Assembly (NCBI GenBank): GCA_958295725.1
Contig: OY282368.1
Location: 2,564,001 to 2,628,000 of the forward strand
DNA length: 64,000 nt
DNA from: an uncultured Alphaproteobacteria bacterium
GTDB taxonomy: Bacteria; Pseudomonadota; Alphaproteobacteria; UBA2966
Direction: 5' to 3'
Below are positions 56,684 through 64,000 of this stretch, piece after piece (the stretch's first letter is position 1; the number at the start of each line of letters is the position of its first letter). The notes under the pieces are model-generated. The model made no database searches, had not been told where the DNA came from, and saw only the letters and a list, made by a program, of their open reading frames with translations. The translations under genes and the position numbers were made by a program.

Positions 56684-58813
56684 TCAAGGAGACCACGGGC
56701 GATGCCCCCGGCGCCGCCCGACGGCGTCGACCCGCACCGCGCCGTCGTCGAGGTAGACGGCGTGTGCGCCGTGGCGCCACAGGTCGAAGCGGTCGATGAC
56801 GGCGCGCGGCGCGCGGCAGGGAACCCGTACCGGCCACGAGCTCACCAGTACGTCGGCGGTTTCGCAGTCTTCCGGGTGCGCGCGGGGATCGGTGGAAAAC
56901 GCGACGACCCGGCCCTTCAGTCTGAACAGGCAGCCCAGCGCGTCGCAGCGGCTCGTCGAGGCCGCGCGGGCGCCGGGCTTCGGCCAGGGCGCCGCTTCCG
57001 CGACCGCGAGCCGTCGAAGCCACGACTCGCGGACGAAGCCGGACCTCGTGGACGAAACCGCGACCCGGCCGTCGTCCAGCCGCACGGCGAACCGGCGCCC
57101 CCGCTCGTCCACGAGGACATCGGGAACGTCGACGAACGAACCGGTCGACAGGGCCGCCGCCAGACCCAGAACCCCGAACAGCCGCAGTTTCGTCGTCCAG
57201 ACGCAGAGCCAGAGACCGCCCAGGGCCGTCAGCGCGAGAAACGCCAGAGGCAGGGCGGGAACGAGCTGGACGGCCCCCGGCCAGGACGCCACCGAGCGGG
57301 CGATGTCCAGGACCAGTCCGATACCCCAGAGCATCGGAGCCAGGGACAGCTCCTGCCATCCGAGCGGAACGAGGAGATAGGTGACGACGGCCCACGGCAT
57401 GATCCACAGCGCCATGACGGGAACCGCCAGAAAATTGGACGCGAGACCGAAGGCCGCGACCCGGTTGAAATGGAACGCCGCGAACGGCGCCGTCGCGAGC
57501 CCGGCGATCAGGGTGGTCAGCACGACGCCGCCCATGTAAAGGCCCGCCCGCCGCCAGACACGCCCGCGGGAGCGGAAGTTCCGGGCGCGTCGCGCCAGGG
57601 TCTCGTAGGCGGAGATCAACGCGACCACGGCGGCGAACGACATCTGGAATCCGGCGGAGAGCAGGCTCTCCGGAGCGACGACCAGGATGCCGACGGCGGC
57701 CCAGGCGACGACGAACATCGACAACGCGACCCGTTCGCACACGACGGCCAGCAGACCGATCGAGATCATCAGGAACGCGCGCTGGGTCGGAACCGTCCCT
57801 CCCGTCATCAGGAGATAGGCGAACGCGCCGGCGAGACTGAACATCGCGGCCCATTTCTTGATCGGAAACCGGAGCGCCAGCGGCGCGACCAGCGCGAGTG
57901 CGCCGCGCGCGACCGCGAACAGCAGCCCGGCGAACAGCCCCACGTGCAATCCCGAAATGGCCAGCAGGTGGGCGAGCCCCGAATCCCGCATGTCGGCGAT
58001 GCTTCTTTCGGGAATCGAACCGCGGTCTCCCGTCAACAGGGCGACCGCGACGGCACGGCGCACGTCCGGAGACTCCCCGAGCACGGCCCGCCCAAACCCC
58101 ATCCGAAGGGCCGATATCCGGTGTCCGATGTCGCGAGGGAACCCGGCGGGCGCCCTCGACAGGATCCGGACCCGGCTCATGGAAAACCCGACGGCTCCGA
58201 ATCCCTGGAAAAAGGCCTGCCGCCCGAAATCGAACGCCCCCGGAAGGGCGGGTCCCGGCGGAGGGTTGAGCGCCGCGCGCATCGACACGCGATCGCCGGG
58301 CCGGAAGCCGCCGGACCCATGGACGGTGACGCGCACCCGCTCCGGCGTGGCGCTGCCGGGACGCCCGTCGATCGCGAGGTCGTCCAGGACAACCCGGACC
58401 CCGCGGGCATGAGTCTCCATCGAAACGACGCGGCCGACGATTCGCGCCGAGCGTACCGGCTCGGCCAGAACGAGAGCGCCGACCCGGTGAACGCGAAGCT
58501 GCGCCAGCGCGAAACCCGCGACCACCAACGCGATTCCGGCCGAAATCAGCAGGCCGCGCGGCTCCTTCCGCAAGGCCCACGCGAGGCCCGCCGCGCACGG
58601 GACGCCCGCCGGGCCGAGCCAGCCGGGCGGCTCGCCCGGCAACGAGAAATATCCCGCGATGCCGATACCCAGGAAGACCGGCATCCAGAGGGACCAGCGC
58701 TCCCGCTCCGCGATGAAGGCGTCGCGCGGGCGCCAGGCGCTGCGCACGCGGCGCGCCGCCGCGGCGAACCGCGAAAGCCCGGCGCGAACGGAATAGGGCT
58801 GTCCGCTCCACAT
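56684..58813 (-). CDS. comEC: ComEC/Rec2 family DNA-uptake channel protein
   Basis: A 709-residue polytopic inner-membrane protein. The N-terminal DUF4131-like part is followed by the Competence domain (ALLTGDRGSIPERSIADMRDSGLAHLLAISGLHVGL, abbreviated; TGGTVPTQRAFLM; GFQMSFAAVVALI). The C-terminal ~150 residues are soluble and lack the HxHxDH metallo-beta-lactamase motif found in Bacillus ComEC, as is usual for alphaproteobacterial members. It moves single-stranded DNA into the cytoplasm during transformation, although many carriers are not known to be competent. It lies downstream of the LpoA-like gene on the same strand. Confidence 0.9.
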   Translation of the reverse strand: MWSGQPYSVRAGLSRFAAAARRVRSAWRPRDAFIAERERWSLWMPVFLGIGIAGYFSLPGEPPGWLGPAGVPCAAGLAWALRKEPRGLLISAGIALVVAGFALAQLRVHRVGALVLAEPVRSARIVGRVVSMETHARGVRVVLDDLAIDGRPGSATPERVRVTVHGSGGFRPGDRVSMRAALNPPPGPALPGAFDFGRQAFFQGFGAVGFSMSRVRILSRAPAGFPRDIGHRISALRMGFGRAVLGESPDVRRAVAVALLTGDRGSIPERSIADMRDSGLAHLLAISGLHVGLFAGLLFAVARGALALVAPLALRFPIKKWAAMFSLAGAFAYLLMTGGTVPTQRAFLMISIGLLAVVCERVALSMFVVAWAAVGILVVAPESLLSAGFQMSFAAVVALISAYETLARRARNFRSRGRVWRRAGLYMGGVVLTTLIAGLATAPFAAFHFNRVAAFGLASNFLAVPVMALWIMPWAVVTYLLVPLGWQELSLAPMLWGIGLVLDIARSVASWPGAVQLVPALPLAFLALTALGGLWLCVWTTKLRLFGVLGLAAALSTGSFVDVPDVLVDERGRRFAVRLDDGRVAVSSTRSGFVRESWLRRLAVAEAAPWPKPGARAASTSRCDALGCLFRLKGRVVAFSTDPRAHPEDCETADVLVSSWPVRVPCRAPRAVIDRFDLWRHGAHAVYLDDGAVRVDAVGRRRGHRPWSP

Positions 58814-58941
58814 CGCCGGTGGCGTATGGAAAGTTCAGGCGCGGCTCCAGACGGCGCCGGGGATTCCCGCGCCGGGAGAGGACGGCGCGCGGGAGAAACC
58901 GGACCCGACTCCAGCCCGCCCGCGCCGCCGCCGCACCCGAC

Positions 58942-60396
58942 CTACGACGACGCGCCCGCCGACGCGAAGGCCTCCGGCGCCTCGTCGATCACGCGGCGCC
59001 CCCGAGGCCCGATTTCGATCACCGCCAGCCCCCGTTCGGCGACGCCATCGCGCCGGAAACGGAATATGCCGTCCACGCCGGCGAAGCCGCTGGGCTGGGT
59101 CAACGCGGGCGCGGAGAAGTCCGGCTCCGCCACGCCCCGCATGAGCGCCGCGGCGAGCGCCACCGCGTCGTAGGCGACGCTGGCTATCCGGGGCGGCGCG
59201 TAGCCGTGGAACTCCTCGAAGCGTTCCGCGAACGCCGCCGCCGCTTCCGGCGGCGGGCCCGCGAACCAGCCGCCGACCAGCGCGGGTTCCCGGCCCAGCA
59301 TGGGTTCGTCCCAGAGACCGGTCCCGAGGAACCTGACCTCGGCGGGATCGATGTCGTAGAAGGGAAGAAGGGGCGCGATGGCGCGCAGACGCGCGCCTCC
59401 GTCCGCCAGCATGACGGCCCGGCGCTCCGGGGGGGCGGCCGCGAGGCCCTCGCGCCGCGGGAGCGCCGGGTCCCGGCGCCAGCCGTGGCCGGCCAGACGG
59501 CGCACCGGTTCGAAATAGTCGTCCGCGTCCGGCGGATAGCGCTCGATCCGGGAGATCCGTCCGCCGTTCCTCAGGATCGAATCCTCGAACGCGGCGACGA
59601 CGGCCTCGCCGTAGGGTGTTTCCGGAGCCAGCGCGGCGAACGTCCGGATGCCACGCCGGGCGGCGAACCCGACCACCCGTTCGACCTGCTGGCCGGGCAT
59701 GAAACCGAGAAGATAAACCCCGTCCCCCGCCACGAGCGGGTCGGTGGAAAACGCGATGACGTTCACGCCGCGCTCCCGCGCCGGCCCGGCGGCGGCGGCG
59801 GCGGCGGCGGCGAACACCGGCCCGAGGACCAACCGGGCGCCTTCCCGCAGCGCGGCTTCGGCGGCGGCGCGGGCGCCCTCGGGAGTTCCGCCCGTGTCCC
59901 GGGGAAGGAGGATGAGCCGGGCATCGCCAACCTCGAACAGGGCGATCGACGCGGCGTCGAGCAGGGCCTGTCCGAGCGCACGCTCCCCGCCCGAAAGCGG
60001 CAGCAGAAGCGCGACGCGGACGGGTCCCCCGGCGTCGGGGGGCGGCGTCGGCGCGACGGCCGGGGGATCTTCCGCCGGCGCTTCCACGACGACCGGCGGG
60101 ACCGGCGGAACCGGCGGAACGGGCTCCGGCCCTCCCCGTGGACGGTTCCCGGCGTCGTCGTCCGCCGCGGGCGCCGGCTCGGGTTCCGGGACCGGCCGGC
60201 TCTGTCCGGGGTCTGGCCGATCGGACGCCTGGGCGGGTAGTTTGGGCTGCGCGCACGCTGAAACCGCGAGGGCTACGGCGACCCATGTCACGGCGAAGAA
60301 CCGGCGGGCGGTCCGGCGCCCGGACGTCGACGATCGGCGCAACCGAGAGTTCCTCCGCGGTCCCTGTTCCCGACCGCGAACGTACTCCCCGCGCAT
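58942..60396 (-). CDS. LpoA-like penicillin-binding protein activator lipoprotein
   Basis: A 484-residue lipoprotein. A basic head leads to RFFAVTWVAVALAVSACAQP, whose Cys is the predicted lipidation site. A long Pro-rich linker (VPPVPPVPP region) follows, then a type I periplasmic-binding fold: VRVALLLPLSGGERALGQA, LRLVLGPVFAAAA-like, GVNVIAFSTDP, and VAYDAVALAAALM. In E. coli LpoA activates PBP1A from the outer membrane. Gene context (rsmI divergent, yraN and a BON lipoprotein beyond) supports this assignment. ATG at 60396 overlaps the divergent rsmI start region. Confidence 0.82.
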   Translation of the reverse strand: MRGEYVRGREQGPRRNSRLRRSSTSGRRTARRFFAVTWVAVALAVSACAQPKLPAQASDRPDPGQSRPVPEPEPAPAADDDAGNRPRGGPEPVPPVPPVPPVVVEAPAEDPPAVAPTPPPDAGGPVRVALLLPLSGGERALGQALLDAASIALFEVGDARLILLPRDTGGTPEGARAAAEAALREGARLVLGPVFAAAAAAAAGPARERGVNVIAFSTDPLVAGDGVYLLGFMPGQQVERVVGFAARRGIRTFAALAPETPYGEAVVAAFEDSILRNGGRISRIERYPPDADDYFEPVRRLAGHGWRRDPALPRREGLAAAPPERRAVMLADGGARLRAIAPLLPFYDIDPAEVRFLGTGLWDEPMLGREPALVGGWFAGPPPEAAAAFAERFEEFHGYAPPRIASVAYDAVALAAALMRGVAEPDFSAPALTQPSGFAGVDGIFRFRRDGVAERGLAVIEIGPRGRRVIDEAPEAFASAGASS

Positions 60397-61313
60397 CGGC
60401 AAGTAAACGACCGGAGCGGGAGAGGCCGGAGCGGGGGCGGTCCGGCCCGGCGGTCGCGCCGGCCGGCCTGATCGTGACCGCGACGCCGATCGGCAACCTG
60501 GGAGACATCACCGTGCGGGCGCTGGAGACCCTGGAGCGGGTGGACGTCATCGCCTGCGAGGACACGCGCGTCACCCGCCGCCTCCTCGACCGCTACGGCA
60601 TCGGCGCGCCGACGCTCACCTATCACGAGCACAACGCGGAGCGCGTCCGGCCGCGCCTCGTCGCCCGGTTGACGAACGGGGACTCCGTCGCCCTGGTGGC
60701 GGACGCGGGAACGCCCCTGATCTCCGATCCCGGGTTCAAGCTGGTCCGCGCGGCCATCGACGCCGGCGTGCCGGTGACGACCCTGCCCGGGCCGACCGCC
60801 ATGGCCGCGGCGTTGGCCGTCGGCGGGCTGCCCACGAACCGGTTCATGTTCGCCGGGTTCCTGCCGAACAGGCCGGCGGCGCGACGGCGGGAGCTGGAAG
60901 GGTTGCGCGACGTCGACACCACCCTGGTGTTCTACGAATCGCCGCGCCGCCTCGCCGCGGCGCTGGCGGACATGGCCGACGTGCTGGGGCCGCGCGAGGC
61001 GGCTGTGGCGCGCGAGCTGACCAAGCGGCATGAGGACGTCGCGCGCGGCCCCCTCGGCGACCTGGCGCGGAGGGCGGCCGAGGCACCGCCGCCGCGGGGC
61101 GAGATCGCGGTCGTGGTCGGCCCGCCCGCGGAACGGGAGGTGGGAGACCGGGCGCTGGACGACGCGCTGCGGCGGGCGCTGGCGCGGTCCGGCCCGCGCG
61201 ACGCCGTCGACCGGGTGGCCGCGGACACGGGCGCATCCCGCCGTCGTGTCTACCGGCGGGCGCTGGAGCTCCGGAAACGGCTCCCGGGCACCTCCGACGC
61301 GGACGGCGCGTAG
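60285..61313 (+). CDS. rsmI: 16S rRNA (cytidine-2'-O)-methyltransferase
   Basis: Classical RsmI core: LIVTATPIGNLGDITVRALE, IACEDTRVTRRLLDRYGI, YHEHNAERV, LVADAGTPLISDPGF, LPGPTAMAAAL and FYESPRRLAAAL. It 2'-O-methylates C1402 of 16S rRNA. ATG at 60285 is the only ordinary start that keeps the first strand; it adds a ~63-residue basic, disordered extension and overlaps the divergent LpoA-like gene by 112 bp. A GTG at 60476 would delete part of strand 1. Its TAG shares a G with the GTG of yraN. Confidence 0.9.
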   Translation: MSRRRTGGRSGARTSTIGATESSSAVPVPDRERTPRASASKRPERERPERGRSGPAVAPAGLIVTATPIGNLGDITVRALETLERVDVIACEDTRVTRRLLDRYGIGAPTLTYHEHNAERVRPRLVARLTNGDSVALVADAGTPLISDPGFKLVRAAIDAGVPVTTLPGPTAMAAALAVGGLPTNRFMFAGFLPNRPAARRRELEGLRDVDTTLVFYESPRRLAAALADMADVLGPREAAVARELTKRHEDVARGPLGDLARRAAEAPPPRGEIAVVVGPPAEREVGDRALDDALRRALARSGPRDAVDRVAADTGASRRRVYRRALELRKRLPGTSDADGA

Positions 61314-61681
61314 TGCCGCGGGACGTGGCGGCGCGCCGCCGGCGGGAGCGATCCGGCCGCCTCGCGGAGTCGTTCTGCGCCTGGCACCTGAGGCTCCGGG
61401 GATACGCCATTCTGGCCAGACGGTTCCGGGGCCCGACCGGCGAGATCGACATCGTCGCCCGCCGGGGAAGCGCCGTCGTCTTCGTCGAGGTCAAGTTGCG
61501 GCGCACCCTGGCCGACGCGCTCGAGTCCCTGGGGCCGCAGCAACGGCGCCGGATCGCCGCGACGGCGGAGGTCTTTCTCGCCTCCCGGCCCCGGCTGTCC
61601 GGGCTCGACGCGCGCTTCGACGTCATGCTCGCGGTTCCGTGGCGGCTTCCCGTGCACATCGCCGACGCATGGCGTATATAG
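61313..61681 (+). CDS. yraN: YraN family (UPF0102) putative endonuclease
   Basis: A 122-residue protein starting with GTG. It shows RSGRLAESFCAWHLRLRGYAIL, RGPTGEIDIVARRG and VVFVEVKLRR, the E...GEID...EVK pattern of a Holliday-junction-resolvase-like nuclease fold. Overlap with rsmI by one base indicates coupling. The role is unproven; in E. coli it sits in the lpoA-yraN-diaA-dolP cluster. Confidence 0.9.
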   Translation: MPRDVAARRRRERSGRLAESFCAWHLRLRGYAILARRFRGPTGEIDIVARRGSAVVFVEVKLRRTLADALESLGPQQRRRIAATAEVFLASRPRLSGLDARFDVMLAVPWRLPVHIADAWRI

Positions 61682-61780
61682 GGGACGAGTCGGGCACGGG
61701 AGCGAGGCGCCGCCCGCCGCGACGGCGCGTCGCGGCCCCCATCGTCCGGAGCGGAACTTCAGCCGGAGCGGACCACCGCC

Positions 61781-62398
61781 ATGACGTCGCGCGCATCCCG
61801 CCGAACCCAGGCCGCCCTTCTGCCTCTTCTTCTGGCGATGGCGCTCGGCGCCTGCGCCGCCCCCCCCCTCATCGCCGGCGGCGCGGCGACCGTCGGGGTC
61901 GCCACCGTCCAGGAGCGTTCGGTGGGCGCGGCGATCGACGATACGGCCATCCAGTTGCAGATCAAGCACTACCTGTTGCAGGCCAGCGACGACCTTTTCG
62001 TCCGGGTGAGCAGCGAGGTCCACGAGGGACGGGTCCTGCTGACCGGCGCCGTCCCCACCCCGGAGGACCGGGTCGAGGCGATCCGGCTGGCCTGGCAGGC
62101 CGACGGCGTTCTGGAGGTCCTCAACGAGATCCAGGTCGCCGACCACGGCGGCGTCATCGAGTACCTGAGGGACGTGAAGATCACCCTGCAGTTGAGATAC
62201 CGGATGCTGCGCGATCGGGACATTTTCGACATCAACTTCTCGGTCGAGACGGTGAACGGGATCGTCTATCTCATGGGAATCTCCCGCACGGAGGCGGAGC
62301 TCGAGAAGGTCACGACGCACGCGCGGAACATCGCCGGCGTGCGAAAGGTGGTCAGCCATGTGCGCCTGAGCGGCGACCCGCGCCGCGGGAAGAGCTGA
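61781..62398 (+). CDS. Dual BON-domain lipoprotein (DolP/YraP-like)
   Basis: A 205-residue lipoprotein: LLPLLLAMALGACAAP provides the signal and lipobox Cys. Two BON domains follow (QIKHYLLQASDDLFVRVSSEVHEGRVLLTGAV-type first copy, shown partly; INFSVETVNGIVYLMG second copy). DolP homologues bind anionic phospholipid at the outer membrane and maintain envelope integrity. Position after rsmI-yraN matches the E. coli cluster. Confidence 0.87.
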   Translation: MTSRASRRTQAALLPLLLAMALGACAAPPLIAGGAATVGVATVQERSVGAAIDDTAIQLQIKHYLLQASDDLFVRVSSEVHEGRVLLTGAVPTPEDRVEAIRLAWQADGVLEVLNEIQVADHGGVIEYLRDVKITLQLRYRMLRDRDIFDINFSVETVNGIVYLMGISRTEAELEKVTTHARNIAGVRKVVSHVRLSGDPRRGKS

Positions 62399-62425
62399 CG
62401 CCCGGCGGCGCGGCGGACGGCGACA

Positions 62426-63253
62426 TTGGACCCGAACGAAGCCGAACGGATCCTGGCGGAGGCAGAGAGCGGCCCGGACCGGACCATCGACCTCGCGCTC
62501 ACGGCCCTGGCGCTGGCCGCCCTCGACCGCCCGCGAGTCTCGCTGGACCGCTACCGCCGGCATCTGGACGATCTCGCCAACGACACGGCGCGCCGTGCCC
62601 ACGAGGCGGACGACGCCGACACGCGCGTCGCGGTCCTGGCCGGGGTCCTGGGGCGCGAGTACGGGTACGAGGGCGACTCGGCGACCTACGACGACCCGCA
62701 GAACGCGAACCTGATGCGCGTGATCGACCGGCGCCGGGGACTGCCGGTCGCGCTCGGCATCCTCTATATCCACGCCGGGCGGGCCCAGGGGTGGCCGGTG
62801 GTCGGCATCAATTTCCCCGGCCACTTCCTTCTGCGCATGGAAGGAGTCGGCGGGCACGCGATCCTGGACCCGTTCGCCCCCGAGCGCAGACCGGGGGCGA
62901 ACGACCTGCGGGAGCTGTTCAAGCGGCTCGCGGGAGAGGACGCGGAACTCGAGGCGCGTTTCTTCGATGCCGTCGGCGACCGCGATATCCTGTTGCGGCT
63001 TCAGAACAACATCAAATCGCGCGCGCTCGGGTCGGGAGACGTCGTCCGCGCCGCGAACGTCGCGAGGTCGATGGTCCGGGTCGCGCCGGAACACGCGAAC
63101 GCCTGGTACGAACTCGGACTACTCGAGGCGCGGACGGACAATCTCCGGTCGGCCGTCGCGGCGCTCGAGGCGTTCCTGGAGAAATCCACCCGCGACGCCG
63201 TCAGGCACCACGCGGCGACGTTGATTCAGGAGCTGCGCACCAGGCTGAATTGA
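62426..63253 (+). CDS. SirB1-family transglutaminase-like/TPR protein
   Basis: A 275-residue protein from a TTG start. The SirB1 core appears as [45 protein letters not shown] and LDPFAP. A TPR-like pair of helices ([18 protein letters not shown]) ends the protein. The transglutaminase-like fold lacks an obvious catalytic Cys. Its function is unclear; this gene commonly neighbours gshB or hemK in proteobacteria. It lies 27 bp after the BON gene. Confidence 0.82.
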   Translation: MDPNEAERILAEAESGPDRTIDLALTALALAALDRPRVSLDRYRRHLDDLANDTARRAHEADDADTRVAVLAGVLGREYGYEGDSATYDDPQNANLMRVIDRRRGLPVALGILYIHAGRAQGWPVVGINFPGHFLLRMEGVGGHAILDPFAPERRPGANDLRELFKRLAGEDAELEARFFDAVGDRDILLRLQNNIKSRALGSGDVVRAANVARSMVRVAPEHANAWYELGLLEARTDNLRSAVAALEAFLEKSTRDAVRHHAATLIQELRTRLN

Positions 63254-63308
63254 GCGCGGCCGGCGGCCGGCCCGCGACCGGCTCTCGAAACTGGCGAGGA
63301 GATCCCGG

Positions 63309-64000
63309 ATGAGCCTGACCGTCGCAATCCAGATGGACCCCATGGAGTCCATCGACATCGACGCGGACAGCACCTTCGCGCTGGCGCTGGAGGCCCAGGC
63401 CCGCGGCCACGCGCTCCATCATTACCTGCCGCGGGACCTGAGCCTCCGGGAAGGCCGGGTCGTCGCCACCGCCGCGCCGCTCGCCGTCCGCCGCGAGGCC
63501 GGCGACCATTTCTCCCTGGGTTCCGCCGGGTCCGTCGATCTCGCGACCATGGACGTGGTGCTGATGCGCCAGGACCCGCCGTTCGACATGGCCTACATCG
63601 CGGCCACCCACCTCCTCGAGCACATCCATCCCGCGACCCTGGTGGTCAACGACCCGGCGCATGTGCGCAACGCCCCGGAGAAGCTGTTCGTCACGCACTT
63701 CGGCGAGCTCATGCCGCCCACCCTGATCACGACGGACGCCGGGGAGGTCCGTGACTTCCGCGAGAGGCACGGGGATATCGTCATCAAGCCGCTGTTCGGG
63801 AACGGAGGCTCCGGCGTCTTCCACGTCGCCCCCGGGGACGAGAACCTCAACGCGCTCCTCGAGATGTTCGCCGCGTTCCACCGCGAGCCCATCATGGCGC
63901 AGAAGTACCTGCCGGCGATCCGCGAAGGGGACAAGCGCATCATCCTCGTGGACGGGGAAGTCGTGGGTGGCGTGACCCGGGTTCCCAAGGAAGGCGAGGC
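63309..64000 (+). CDS. gshB: Glutathione synthetase, 3' partial
   Basis: About 230 codons before the window ends. [19 protein letters not shown] is the standard GshB start. [16 protein letters not shown] and [14 protein letters not shown] follow, then the ATP-grasp elements [14 protein letters not shown] and [19 protein letters not shown]. It ligates gamma-glutamylcysteine with glycine. GAGGAG lies before the ATG. Confidence 0.95.
   Translation, partial: MSLTVAIQMDPMESIDIDADSTFALALEAQARGHALHHYLPRDLSLREGRVVATAAPLAVRREAGDHFSLGSAGSVDLATMDVVLMRQDPPFDMAYIAATHLLEHIHPATLVVNDPAHVRNAPEKLFVTHFGELMPPTLITTDAGEVRDFRERHGDIVIKPLFGNGGSGVFHVAPGDENLNALLEMFAAFHREPIMAQKYLPAIREGDKRIILVDGEVVGGVTRVPKEGE

Noticed and set aside
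60285-61313. GTG at 60476 as rsmI start
   Set aside because: It would remove the first residues of the core strand (LIVTATPIGN), which is conserved in RsmI proteins; the ATG at 60285 was kept despite the overlap.

Overview
The window is high-GC chromosomal DNA of a Gram-negative bacterium, most likely an alphaproteobacterium related to the Rhodospirillales. Supporting signs are KDO synthesis (kdsA), a trimeric autotransporter, a pyruvate dehydrogenase E1 beta carrying its own lipoyl domain, the runs pyrG-kdsA-eno-ftsB-pdhABC-lipA-ratA and ppiD-trpEGDC-moaC-moeA-lexA, and a lexA gene preceded by the alphaproteobacterial SOS operator GAAC-N7-GAAC. The order-level placement is inference.

Region 1 (1-29.9 kb) is mostly accessory. 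It opens with a PrdB/GrdB-like selenoprotein gene whose in-frame UGA is followed by a compact hairpin of the bacterial SECIS type. Next come a tautomerase, an atypical SDR, an NYN-domain protein, and a patch of mobile-element debris: an IS481-like remnant and a frameshifted tyrosine-recombinase tail. Beyond it lie an AT-rich membrane-protein gene and an MmeI-like (type IIL) restriction-modification gene broken by a frameshift. A second, deletion-scarred MmeI-like copy sits at 17.9-19.1 kb. Between and after them are catabolic genes: alpha/beta hydrolases, an amidase, two Rieske oxygenases, an amidohydrolase, a frameshifted class II aldolase, CitE-like lyase and CaiB-type CoA-transferase, a cupin, a ureidoglycolate-lyase-like protein, and an aminotransferase coupled to a split thiamine-diphosphate decarboxylase. 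A two-component system faces a four-EF-hand protein.

Region 2 (29.9-42 kb) is a housekeeping block on the minus strand: ratA, lipA, pdhC, pdhB, pdhA, ftsB, eno, kdsA, pyrG, secG, tpiA. It is interrupted by a plus-strand trio of small membrane/coiled-coil proteins, two of which are a tandem duplication with overlapping stop and start codons.

Region 3 (42-47.7 kb) is an accessory island: a YadA-type adhesin with a 13-bp tandem repeat in its predicted leader, a PIN/AbrB-type toxin-antitoxin pair bracketed by about 130-bp direct repeats that carry promoter-like sequences, a strong promoter overlapped by a LexA box, and a GT2-GtrA fusion flanked by 33-bp repeats.

Region 4 (47.9-64 kb) is conserved: ppiD, trpEGDC, moaC, moeA, lexA, comEC, an LpoA-like lipoprotein, rsmI, yraN, a BON-domain lipoprotein (together echoing the E. 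coli rsmI-lpoA-yraN-dolP neighbourhood), a SirB1-family protein and the start of gshB. I saw no rRNA, tRNA or CRISPR array.
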